From assembly GCF_000151315.2 (NCBI RefSeq), contig NW_011887294.1, positions 132,384-196,383 on the forward strand: DNA of 64,000 nucleotides, read 5' to 3'. Origin of the DNA: Capsaspora owczarzaki ATCC 30864. Taxonomy: Eukaryota; Opisthokonta; Filasterea. The notes under the pieces were generated by a model. The model was not told the origin of the DNA. It saw nothing but the letters and a program-made list of their open reading frames with translations, and made no database searches. The position numbers and the translations under genes are program-made. This document shows positions 1 to 9,528 of the stretch, piece by piece. Within the stretch, counting starts at the first letter, position 1, and each line of letters starts with the position of its first letter.

Positions 1-1035
1 CCATCCTCAGCTGCTCGGATACATGCCGTGCCCAATGAGCTGAGCACCGTCATCACACGCGACGAATTTTTGCAGTCGGCCGTGCGCTCGGGCATGTACT
101 CTGCCCTGATCAAGCTCGAGCCCGAGCTCAAGGCTGCTCTTGATGCCGAAATGGACAAGCAGCGAGTGGTCACTCTCGGACGCCTCGAGGGTGTGCTGGG
201 ACAAATCCTCTCGCGTCTGCACCGAGGAGATGCGCGCGCTTCCAAGATCAAGCAAAAGATGGTGACAGGCGCCGGGCCCGATGTCGACTTTGACCTTGAC
301 AGCACGCAGACTGCGGCTGATAACAAGGCCGACCAACTCGCTCCGGTCGTCGAACAAGCGGTGGTCGCAGGCGAGGAGACGTCTGTAGAGCAGCCAGAAG
401 CGGAAGACAAGGCGCCCGAGCCGCTGCCCGAGACTCCCGAGAAGGAGCAGGCGCCCGAGACGCCGCCAAAGTCCGAGTCGGAAAAGCTGGCCGATGTCGT
501 GCCGAAGGAAAAGGCACAGTCGCGCGGTGCCCCTCCTCCGTTTGCCATTCAGTTCATGCAGCTCCCTCCTGCAGAGGACGGAACGCAGCGTCGCTGCCAA
601 CGCCTGGACAAGGTGATTACCATCAACATTGCGCACCCCGACTTTTTGGAGCGTGCTTCGTACCGACAGCAGCGACTCCAGATGAACGATCGTCTGAGCT
701 CGTACCTGGCCGAAATCATTGGAATGTACTACCGTGACGACGAGCTCAAGAACATGATGTTTGGCGTCCAGGGCTCCACCTCGGGCCAGTCGAGCGAGAC
801 ATACTACGAGCGCACGCTCGATGTCATTAGCCGTTTCGAGCATGTCATGAAAAAGAACATGAAGTCGCTCCAGACCGAGCTCGACCGCAGCACGAAAGGC
901 ATGTCGCACGAGGCGCCCACAGACGCTTCTGCGGAAGAAGCCGCCGAAGGTGACTATGGCGAATCTTCTGAGGACTCGCCGTTGTTTGGCGAGACCAAAA
1001 AGAAGACCCGCAAGCGCGCTTCCAAGCGCGATTGA
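1..1035 (+). CDS. C-terminal part of an uncharacterised protein (5' end outside window)
   Basis: The frame is open from the first base to a TGA at 1033-1035. No reliable start is visible, because the first in-frame start-like codon (28) is a GTG, so the gene continues to the left. About 345 residues are seen. A helical N-terminal part (GMYSALIKLEPELKAAL...) is followed by an acidic Pro/Glu-rich linker (about residues 90-180). A second folded part contains VITINIAHPDF and a helical stretch ending near FEHVMKKNMKSLQ. The C-terminus is basic (KKKTRKRASKR) and could be a nuclear localisation signal. The segment INxxHPxF faintly recalls the C-terminal region of GHKL/HSP90-like ATPase proteins, but the ATP-binding motifs would lie outside the window, so no function is assigned. 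No intron interrupts the visible part. Confidence 0.75.
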   Translation, partial: PSSAARIHAVPNELSTVITRDEFLQSAVRSGMYSALIKLEPELKAALDAEMDKQRVVTLGRLEGVLGQILSRLHRGDARASKIKQKMVTGAGPDVDFDLDSTQTAADNKADQLAPVVEQAVVAGEETSVEQPEAEDKAPEPLPETPEKEQAPETPPKSESEKLADVVPKEKAQSRGAPPPFAIQFMQLPPAEDGTQRRCQRLDKVITINIAHPDFLERASYRQQRLQMNDRLSSYLAEIIGMYYRDDELKNMMFGVQGSTSGQSSETYYERTLDVISRFEHVMKKNMKSLQTELDRSTKGMSHEAPTDASAEEAAEGDYGESSEDSPLFGETKKKTRKRASKRD

Positions 1036-1838
1036 GCGTTTTGTTTCTGAGGCCAAGACGAATGTGAGCCGTGATGATTTGTATGCAACTGTATTTGTTG
1101 CCTTTGAGCACCTCCCTCTTCTCCGTCCCCCGCTTTTCTCCTCGTCCCCTTTTTTTGTCGTTGCTCCAGTGAACTCGAATACAATGTTTGTTCTCAGTGA
1201 GACCCAATCACCAGTCTGGTCATTTTGTTGGGGTTTTTTTTTTTTTTTGGAAGTTGCTGTCTTTCATGTTTTCTCGGCGGTTTGAGCTTGTCAAACCCGC
1301 TCTTTTTTTTTTTTTTTTTTTTTCGTTCGTAAGATTCCACCCTCAGTTTCTTCAGTTTCTGAGTATCATGTATGCACCCATTTTGCTTGCTGTATCGAGC
1401 GATTGATTGTGGTTTGCATTCATTTCTGATCCTTTTTGTCTATTTTCTCATTGTTTTTTTTTTGAAATCCAGTCCTTTCGAATTTTTTTTTCCTACACGT
1501 ATCTCTCTTCGCTCTTTCTCATTCCCCCTAACCCCTCCCCCTACCCCCTCCTCCCCTCCTTCGCACACGTCAACCAGGCTCTCTCCCTTCTTGCTGCCGC
1601 CCCTTCACTTCCAACCGCTGCTGGCCTGGCCTTGCATTTCACTCCAGTGTTCGAACCAAGAAAAAACCAGTGTAGCACGTCACCATCGCTTTCAACCCAC
1701 TCTTCCACTCTTTCCCCCGGCGACCTTCCACTTCTGGTTTGGGTTTTTGTTTTGTTTCACTCGTCTCCATTTCGCTCGGAAACGCACCGACTGACTGACT
1801 GACCGACCGACCGACCGACCGACTGACTGAAACTGGGA
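1036..1838. other. Intergenic: 3' UTR of the first gene and 5' region of TMEM184
   Basis: About 800 bases without a supported gene. The plus strand is strongly pyrimidine-rich, with long T runs at about 1230-1250 and 1303-1323 and C/T-rich sequence at 1500-1620. A GACT/GACC tetranucleotide repeat (about 1790-1830) sits directly before the TMEM184 start. The several overlapping ORFs here are T-rich or C-rich low-complexity reading frames and are not credible proteins. Confidence 0.7.
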
Positions 1839-3531
1839 ATGCGGAGCACACTGACAACTGCGCTCGTCTATGCGCTCGGATCCAATCAAGACCGAGCCGG
1901 AATTCGAGTCGCAGAGCAACAACAACAACAACAAGAACAACAAGAACAACAACAGCTGGACGGTGGGTTGCAGTTGCTGGATCAGATCGACTTGAGGCAG
2001 CTCGCGGCACTTGCGTCGTCGTCCTCCTCGCTGGGCAACTCGACCGACAATGGCAACGAATCCAAGTACGACGATGTATGTATTCCCAGACCTCACAGAC
2101 CTCACAGACCTCCCATCCTAGAAGCAGGTGTTCAACTCGTCCTGCACTACGATTTTGGTTGTTGTTGCTCACCTGTTCGCGCCCTAGGTCCGACTCGCTG
2201 CATTCTGGATTGCTGGAGCGTTCGCGATCGTAGCCACCATCCTCTCGCTGCATAGCGTGTACAAACACATGACCAACTATCGTCGGCCGGATTTGCAGCG
2301 GCGCATTGTTCGCATTTTGCTGATGGTTCCGATTTATGCCATCGGTAACGTTTTCCTATCCGTTTTTGCTCGTTTTATTCTTTGGTGCCTTTTGCATTGT
2401 CTGCACATGTTCTCTGCTTTTTCTTGCTCTCATGTACTCAATGCTCTTGTTTGCGTGACTCGTCGGTACACACGATTGTACGACTCTGCACATGACAGAC
2501 TCTTGGTTTTCGCTGCGATTTTCCAGCGCCTCAATCTACCTCAACACATTGCGTGATGTATACGAAGCCTACGTCCTGTACCAATTCTTCCTGCTGCTGG
2601 CTTCGTTCCTGCATGGCGAGCAAGAGCTGGTGCGAATTCTCGGCAGCAAGCCACCGTTGAACCATCCATGGTAATTTTTTTTTCTTTTCTCTCCCCCCCC
2701 CTTCTTGCACTTGGCTGCTTTCCCAGCTCGCCTGTTGCCACTCTACTGACGACAACAAACGTGCTATTCAACATTGCTTCAATACCATGACATGATGACA
2801 GGCCGATGAAGTACTGCCTACCTCCGATGCTCGTCTCACATCCGCAATTCTTTACGCGATTGAAGCAAGCTCTTTTGCAGTTTGTCATCATCAAGCCGCT
2901 GCTTGCCCTGATTTCTATTGCTCTCGAGCCATTCGGGTTGCTTGACGAAGGTCACTGGGTGATGAATCGCGGCTACCCGTACATTTGCTTTTTCGACAAC
3001 CTCTCCATCACGATCGCCTTCTACGCGCTTGTCGTCTTTTACTCGGCGCTGGGCGAGGAGCTCAAGCCGTTCAAGCCCTTCTTCAAGTTCTTGTGTGTCA
3101 AGCTCGTCATCTTCTTCTCCTTCTGGCAATCTGTCGCCATTTCGGGCCTTGTTGCCATTTCGGTCATTCACGATTTCGGGCAGTACACGGCCGAGAATGT
3201 CGCCACGGGCGCGCAGGACTTTCTCATTTGCATTGAAATGTTGGGCGCGGCCATCCTGCATGCATACGCCTTCCCTTACAAGGAGTACGAATCCATGATG
3301 AACACGTCGCGTCTGCCCTTCAAGTACACGTTCTTTGACATTTTCACCATTTCGGATGTCGTCGACGACACCAGCGACGCCTTCAACATTCGCCGAGGCC
3401 GCAACTATGGCAAGCTCAGCGCGAACGGCGAGCCTCTTCCCTTTGACGATGTCGAGGACAATTCTGACACCGAGTCTGACTTTGCCCACGCAAAGAATGC
3501 AGCACCTCTGGACGCGAACGACGCCTTGTAA
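1839..3531 (+). CDS. TMEM184: TMEM184-family (DUF300 / OST-alpha-like) multi-pass membrane protein
   Basis: Four exons: 1839-2075, 2188-2344, 2499-2670 and 2802-3531. They give 431 residues, usual for the family. The N-terminus is Gln-rich and poorly conserved. The family signature follows: a first membrane helix (FWIAGAFAIVATILSL), then HMTNYRRPDLQRRIVRIL with MVPIYAIDSWFSL, and later DVYEAYVLYQFF, the HPW turn and further hydrophobic helices (KPLLALISIAL, LCVKLVIFFSFWQS). About seven membrane segments are expected. The last 75 residues form an acidic cytosolic tail (DDVEDNSDTESD). In animals the relatives include TMEM184A-C and, more distantly, the organic solute transporter alpha subunit. 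The transported or bound ligand is not known here. Every splice site is GT-AG and the phases agree. The start at 1839 is the first ATG in frame. An AATAAA at 3788-3793 is a likely poly(A) signal. Confidence 0.92.
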
Positions 3532-3787
3532 TGCGGCATTCATTTTCATCCTCGTCTTTCCGTTTGTTTTTTTGAAGGGCGAGGTGATAGTTTTGCATTT
3601 TGCCTTTTCGTTGTATGTCTGTCCTTTCGTTGCCTGCGCGTCTGTCTGTCGTGTTTTCGAGGGATGTAGGTTGTTGTGTGTCCATGTGTATTTTTTGTGT
3701 GTATTTGCTGTCTTCAAATTCATTGAATTACTGGTTGTTGCAATGACTCGTTTGTGTACACCTTCAAACCTTTCAACAAAAAACAAA

Positions 3788-3793
3788 AATAAA
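3788..3793 (+). terminator. AATAAA poly(A) signal of TMEM184
   Basis: A canonical AATAAA lies about 255 bases after the TMEM184 stop and only 20 bases before the stop codon of the convergent coiled-coil gene, so the two 3' ends probably abut or overlap. Confidence 0.55.
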
Positions 3794-3812
3794 ACAATCC
3801 TGTGAACGCTCT

Positions 3813-6800
3813 CTATCGCGCTTGGGGCGGAGATTGGGTCTGGAACGAGACGCGAGCAGTCGACGGCGTAGCACCGCTGGCTGGCGTGGGGGCACGGAGT
3901 GCAGCAGCAGATCGCATCGGGGTCGCTGTCAGGGAGCTTGGAATCGCGGTGCGCGTTTGAGCAGGCGTGCTTGCGGCAGCCATGCCCCCAGCGCTCCGGA
4001 CTGCTCCTGAGGGTGAGCCTCCGGCAGCTGCCGCTGCGGTTGCAGGGAGCCTGGCGCTGTTTGCCGTCAAGGGAGTAGAAGGCACCTTCAGCGCAGGCCT
4101 CAAATGAGTGGACGAGGTTGGCAAGCCCTGTCGCAGGCCAGGCGGAGATGTCTTTTTGATCAAATCGTCCGCAGTGCCAACTCCCAGCAGGGCAGAAGCC
4201 TCGCGCAAAACGCTTTCTCGGAGGGCGCGCAAGCTCTGCAGCTCCTCCTGTAGTGCCGGTGCAGAAGCAAGTAGTTCGAGCTCTCTGCCTTGGTCGGGCG
4301 CTGACAGGGTGGTTGAGGAAGTGTCGAGTTGGGTGGGTTGCGAGACCCTTTGCTGTTGCGGTTGACGTGGAGGTTGCTGTGGGAGCGCGTGTTCCTGCTG
4401 GTGGTGCTGCTGGTGTTGCTGTATGTGTTGCTGTTGGTGTTGCTGTTGCGGTTGCTGTTGGTGTTGCTGTTGCGGTTGCTGTTGGTGACGTTGTGGCTGC
4501 TGGAAGACCTGCCGTGGCTGGCCCTGCTGTTGAGACACTTGTCCAAGCTGCGCAAGAGTGCGGTTCGCCTGAAGGCTCGCTTGTGGGGAGCTGTAGCTTG
4601 CGTTCGACGCTAGACTGGCATTCAAGGACTGTGACGTGTCAAAGAAGGCCTCCGCAGGCGTCACGTTGTTTGACGAGGTGGAAAGATCGTGGCTAATGGA
4701 AAACTGCAGCGGTTCTGCCACAGGGTCTTCTGCATCATCGTCCGAGTCTGTCACTTCACCGTCCAGAATGACATGCTCGTTGGCATCGAAGCGGACAAAC
4801 GAGTCGTGGGGTCGACCGTCCGATACTGGAGGCGTTGCGCCCGTGCTTTTCCTGCGCGGAGAAGCTTGAATTGTCATGTGATGGGATCCATAGGGCTGAA
4901 ATATGGCTGCAGGCGACGACTGGGAAGCGGGCAGAGGATTGGAATGCATGCCGTGTGAGTTGTGCTGCTGCTGTGGTTGTGACACAGCCTGCGAAGATGA
5001 CAATTGCTGTGATGATGATGATGTCAATGTCGGGTGCAACATGCCCACCGAGTGTGGTTGCGATGGCTGCTGAGACGGCTGTTGTTGATACGGCGGTTGC
5101 TGAGGGACTGGAGTCGGCACGGCGGTTGCTGAGGGACTGGAGTCGGCCCTGTTGCAATGCCAGAACCTGCCACAACACCACCGTTTTGTCGCGCAAAACT
5201 GCTTGGGGTGATTGCCGCCGAACCTGTGGTTGTAGCAGCAGGGGTTAGGGGCGGAAACAGCTCTGCGCCAACAGTTCGACCGTTGCTGGATGCTGCGGGA
5301 AGTGCGGCTCCAAGATAACTCGATCTCGAAGAGTACGACGAGCCGGGCGTGGACTGAATGGCATCGCTCACGACGTCCAGAGCACTGTCAAACTGCTGCT
5401 TGAACCGATCGCGCAAGTGCTGCAGTTGAACCGTGCGGTCGCTTTCCAATGCCTGCAAGTCGCTCTGCGCTTGCCGCAGTGCCGACTCGCACGACATGAG
5501 CTGCTGCGAAAGTCGTGTATTTTCGGTTGTGCTGGTTTGCAGCGCGCCGCGTACTTGCTCAGCATCGCGCACAGCCGCGGCCAAGCGCGAATTGGCTCCT
5601 TGGAGGGAGGCGGTCAGCTGTGCCACGTTCGCTTGGGCCGAATGCAGTTGGTTGGTGAGATCGGATTGCGCCGACTGCCATTCCTGCCGGAGACCATTCA
5701 CCGTCACCTCCAGATTTGCGCGCTCAGACTGCGCACGCTCGGCCGCGCGCCTTTCCGCAGCCGCGTCCGCCTCCAAAGCCGCAAAGCGACGATTTGACTC
5801 GGCGCTGTCGGACTCGCGCTGCTGCTGCCATTGTGAGCGCTCGCGCTCCAGCAGTGCAAGGACCCGATCGAGCTCCTGTTCGAGCTGAGACACGAGCACG
5901 CGCTGGTCTACAAAGTTGGACGCTGTCTGCAGCGGCCGTAGCGTCTCGAGTTGGGTCTCGAGATCGCGAATGCGACGATCCTTGCTCTCTGCGAGTTCTC
6001 GCGTCCGTCGCTCAAAGGACTGACGCTCCAAACGCTCCTCGCCAAGCAGGGATTCCAGGCGCTCATTTGCCGATATCAATCCGGCCTCCTTGAGAACGTG
6101 CTCGCTCAAGAGTTGCATGACCGACGGCGGCACATTGTTGTTGGCTGGTGCTGACTGCTGCGAAGGAGCTGCTGCTGCTGCTGCTGCCCCGGATGCCAAT
6201 GCGCCGGTCGGCTGTGCATGCTGCTGTGTGGGCAAATTAGAATATGCAGCTCCTGGATGTGATGGCTGCTGCATTGCAGGTGTGCCCAGGAGGCTCGCAC
6301 CAGCCCGTGAACTGGTTGAAGTGTTGGACGAAAGGGTCGCTTGGTCCCGATACGGCGTGCTGCTGCTTCGGTCTTGCTGTGGCGTTGACATTGTTCCTGC
6401 AAATGTGTGGATTGCTGCATTGGCCGAAGCCGGTGATCCACTCTGGGGTTGACCCGGCTGAGAAGGAGGAGGAGCGTGGTCACTGAGCGATCTCGGCGGC
6501 AATGGGGTCGAATACGCCGCCACCCTTGCTTGGCTTGGCAGACCAGCCTGTGTCTGAGTAGAGTATGTCAATGGCGTGGCCGAGCTGGCAGGAGTGCGGC
6601 TTGGATCGGCGTGGTGGGCGGATTGCGGCTGCAATTGACTCACGGGCGTCCCATACGTTGCATTGAACGCGGTGGCGCCTTCGCTCGCCGCAGCTGCAGC
6701 ACTATTGATGGCAGCCGTGAGGGACGCTGCAGTGAGCGGGGTCGTGGATCCGGCGCCAGTGAATGCGGCATTCGCAGGCGGAGCAGGAGTCTGGTACTGG

Positions 6801-6892
6801 TGCTGCCCCGATGCGGGCGCTAGACTGGATGCGACTGGGGTATGGGTGTGGTACTGCAACGCGGTTGCCTGAGGCTGGAACGCAGCAGCAGG

Positions 6893-6927
<35 letters not shown>

Positions 6928-7255
6928 CAGTGGGAGCGCCAAAGTAGCTCGCGGTCGACGGCAGCCCCTGAGGCCCCTGAGGCCCCTGATGCGCCTGATG
7001 AGCCTGTGACGGATAGAGTTGTTGGTGCATTTGATGCGACTGGTGAGGTTGGATGTAAAAGTCTTGCTGCTGCTGCCGCTGCGACTGAGCTTGACCTTCA
7101 AACACGTAGCCATACGCCGACTGCTGCTGCTGATGCGGCTGATGCGGCTGATGCGGCGCTGACGATACAGCAGGCGTGTAGCCAATGCCGTCCGACGCAC
7201 TCTGGCCAAGCGGCACTCCGCCCGGCGCATAGGACGACCCGCTGCTGTGCAACAT
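3813..7255 (-). CDS. Gln-rich coiled-coil protein, frame interrupted by a 29-bp duplication
   Basis: The minus-strand frame runs from ATG at 7253-7255 through about 700 residues and then jumps to a second frame that continues to 3813. The jump coincides with an exact 29-bp tandem duplication (5090-5118 and 5119-5147). With one copy the reading frame would be continuous, 1137 residues. The N-terminal third is rich in Gln, Ala, Ser and Pro (AAAAAAAPAAAF, HQPHQPHQQQQ). Residues about 380-640 are a long predicted coiled coil (ESLLGEERLERQSFERRTRE...). Next come a polyQ/His segment and a short second helix (LQEELQSLRALRESVLREA), and the C-terminus is Ala/Pro/Thr-rich. No catalytic domain is seen. 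A scaffold or cytoskeleton-associated role is only a guess from the coiled coil. The gene is divergent from ORC6, sharing a promoter of about 275 bp. Confidence 0.7.
5090..5147. repeat. Exact 29-bp tandem duplication (two copies) inside coding sequence
   Basis: The unit beginning ACGGCGGTTGCTGAGGGACT occurs twice with no mismatch, at 5090-5118 and 5119-5147. Because 29 is not a multiple of three, it shifts the frame of the coiled-coil gene on the minus strand. Perfect identity implies a very recent event or an assembly artefact. Confidence 0.95.
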
Positions 7256-7530
7256 TCAAACGGAACGAGATGAAACGGGATTTTTTGGCGCCAAAACGCA
7301 AAAAAAAAAAAAAAAAAAAAAAAGACGCTCAGACAAAAAATTGTAAACTGAGCAAGTTTTTATTTCCCCCAACTTTTGAACTTTTGAATATCTCAGAAAT
7401 CTCAGAAACGCGGGGATTTCAGTCCTCTCTCTGTCTGGAGTTACTGTCGTTTCGTCTCAATCTCACCCAACTCGGTCCCGATCAGCACAGCTCAAAACGC
7501 AGCTTCAAGCTCTCGTCGCTTCTTCCAATA
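7256..7530. promoter_or_regulatory. Shared divergent promoter: coiled-coil gene (-) and ORC6 (+)
   Basis: The two start codons are 275 bp apart, facing away from each other, so one region must serve both genes. It contains an A-tract of about 24 bases (about 7301-7324) and no clear TATA box. A/T tracts near start codons recur through this window (13495-13517, 18626-18644, 36035-36048). Confidence 0.6.
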
Positions 7531-9195
7531 ATGAACACGGTGACTCACATTGCGGATCGCATGGGCATCGAGTCGCCGCGTGTGCGCGCCAAGGCCGCCG
7601 AGCTCGTCCGCCTCGCAGCCATCAAGTAAGCACGAGACGCACTCTCGCTCAGATCTCGCTCTGGTTCTCGCTCTGGTCTTGCCCTTTGATGTGCATTGGC
7701 ACTTGCTGATTGGGAGGTTTGGAGGCTGACCAAGGCGGCCCTGTTCACTCGCTCTCTGACTCTGACTCTGACTCGTCTCGTCGACAGTGCGCCGTCCGCT
7801 CCTGGGTTTGAAGTCGTGTGCAGACCAGCAGTCGCGTTGGACACTGCATGCCGTATGCACAAGGAGCCGTTCGATCGGGTGAGGAAAAAGCCAGCAGCCA
7901 ACATTGACGAGTGCTGTTTCACTTTCTCGCTTCGTCCTTGTTTCACTTTCTCAAAAGCAAAAAGAAAGCAAAAAGAAAGCAAAACGATGAAACACTCGTT
8001 CAAGAGAGCAAAAAAAAAAGGTTGCGCTGCATGCACTCTCACTTGTGTTGTTGGCGTTCTCTGCACAGAAAATGGCAATCAAACTATCCGGAACAAACGC
8101 AAAGACATACACGCTCGTTCTCAACACCATTCAAGGGGTGCTCGATGTTCGGCATCGCATCGATCTGCGGGACCTCGCCATCCAGATGAATTGCACGGAT
8201 TTGCTACCACAGTTGAAGGAGTTTGCCAATCGGTAATGAGCGCAAGTGGACGTTTTGACGTCCTGCACACGTTGCTCACGTTGCTTCACGCTGATCGACT
8301 CAACCCTAACAGGTACCGTGAAGCGCTGGTAGAAGAACAACCAGTTGCCTCAGCCAATCCCAGTGATCTCTTTGAAACGGCCATGAGCAAACCTGCCGTT
8401 CTCGCTGCAGTCTTTTACGCCGGTTGCCGCGTGATGAAATTTCGCGTCAGTCGAAGAAAGATTATCCACGCGTGTGACATTGGCGAGACAGAGTTTCGTA
8501 ATGTGCTGGCCAAGGTACTGTGCACCAACCAAACCCCCCATGTCGACAGATCTTGACCACGCTGACAGGCATTTCTCCTCTTTGAACCACAGGTGGAGTC
8601 GGTTATTGGTGTAGGCGATACGGAAAAACACGGCAGCAGCGACGAAGAGTCAACAGATACGAGCGGAAACCCTCGTGGGAGAAAACGAAGACAAAGTGCC
8701 CAAGATGAGGATGATAGTGGTTCGGACAGCGACAATGGCGATAACAACAATGCAAGCAGCTCACGAAAAGCATCAAGACTGGACGTTGCCGACTCGAGTG
8801 CTGCTGCAGCTTTGCAAAGCTCCTCCTCCTCGAAAAGAGGCGAACGAATGGCCGCTGCTTGCGAGATGCCGCCAAGACCCGGCACCGTGGCGTCACTATT
8901 GGTTCAAGATACCACCACAAAACGAACGTATTGGGACAAATCTCCTGCTCGACTGTTTAAAGCCACCCGAGCACCAGCAGAGCCTGTCTTGGACGATCTG
9001 CCCGAGCCTGAACTACCGAATGCGGCAGCTCGTCCCGTCCAGACAGCTCCTTCTTCCGTTTCAGTTTCCAAACCAGCTCCCGTCAAGTCTCGTCGACCTG
9101 ACCCGACAAAAGATACAACATTTACTCCTTCCGCCAAAACGAATCGCGATTATCTCGACTGGAAGGCCAAAATTCTCGGCGGAACTGAAAAGTAA
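7531..9195 (+). CDS. ORC6: Origin recognition complex subunit 6
   Basis: Five exons: 7531-7625, 7788-7878, 8069-8232, 8313-8514 and 8593-9195, giving 384 residues. The N-terminal TFIIB-like fold is visible as IADRMGIESPRVRAKAAELVRLA, then VCRPAVALDTACRMHKEPFDR, then KLSGTNAKTYTLVLNTI and DLAIQMNCTDLL. The C-terminus ends in DYLDWKAKILGGTE, matching the conserved ORC6 C-terminal helix (human DYEEWKRKILENA) that docks on ORC3. Between them is a long acidic/Ser-rich linker (about residues 190-250: SSDEEST..., DDSGSDSDNGDNNN), which makes the protein longer than the roughly 250-residue animal forms. ORC6 is part of the complex that loads the MCM helicase at replication origins in the nucleus. All introns are short GT-AG with consistent phases. 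Confidence 0.93.
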
Positions 9196-9528
9196 AGGGG
9201 GCGGGGGTTTTGGATGTTGCATGCTCGGTGTACAATACCATTCAAACACGACATGATTGCTTATTGTTTCACAAAACGAAAAAGACAATCTCTTTCTCCA
9301 ATAACAATGGGTTTCGACAAGGTTCTTCGCGAGGGAGCCTCTCTCTCTCTCTCTCTCTCTCTCATCCAACAGTTGTTCCCCATTGGCGCCCCCCCCCCAA
9401 AGGAGGAGCATACAAGTTAACTCAATTTACGAAACAGTCGTGACTGAACTGACAACACAGAGATGCATGGATCGGCTTGTTGGTGAATATGGATGACAAA
9501 AGTACAAAATAAACAGTGCCAAAACAAA
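9196..9528. other. Convergent 3' spacer between ORC6 and ATG16
   Basis: 333 bases with no gene. It contains a CT microsatellite (about 9339-9362), a short C/A run, and a plus-strand AATAAA at 9508-9513 that could end the ORC6 transcript only about 16 bases before the ATG16 stop on the other strand. Confidence 0.6.

Noticed and set aside
7-1056. Long minus-strand ORF opposite the first gene
   Set aside because: Shadow frame of the plus-strand coding sequence; Arg/Leu-rich and without domains.
5090-5147. The 29-bp duplication as a 29-base intron
   Set aside because: No GT...AG pair of that length can be placed; the candidate ending would be CA, and 29 bases is far below other introns here.
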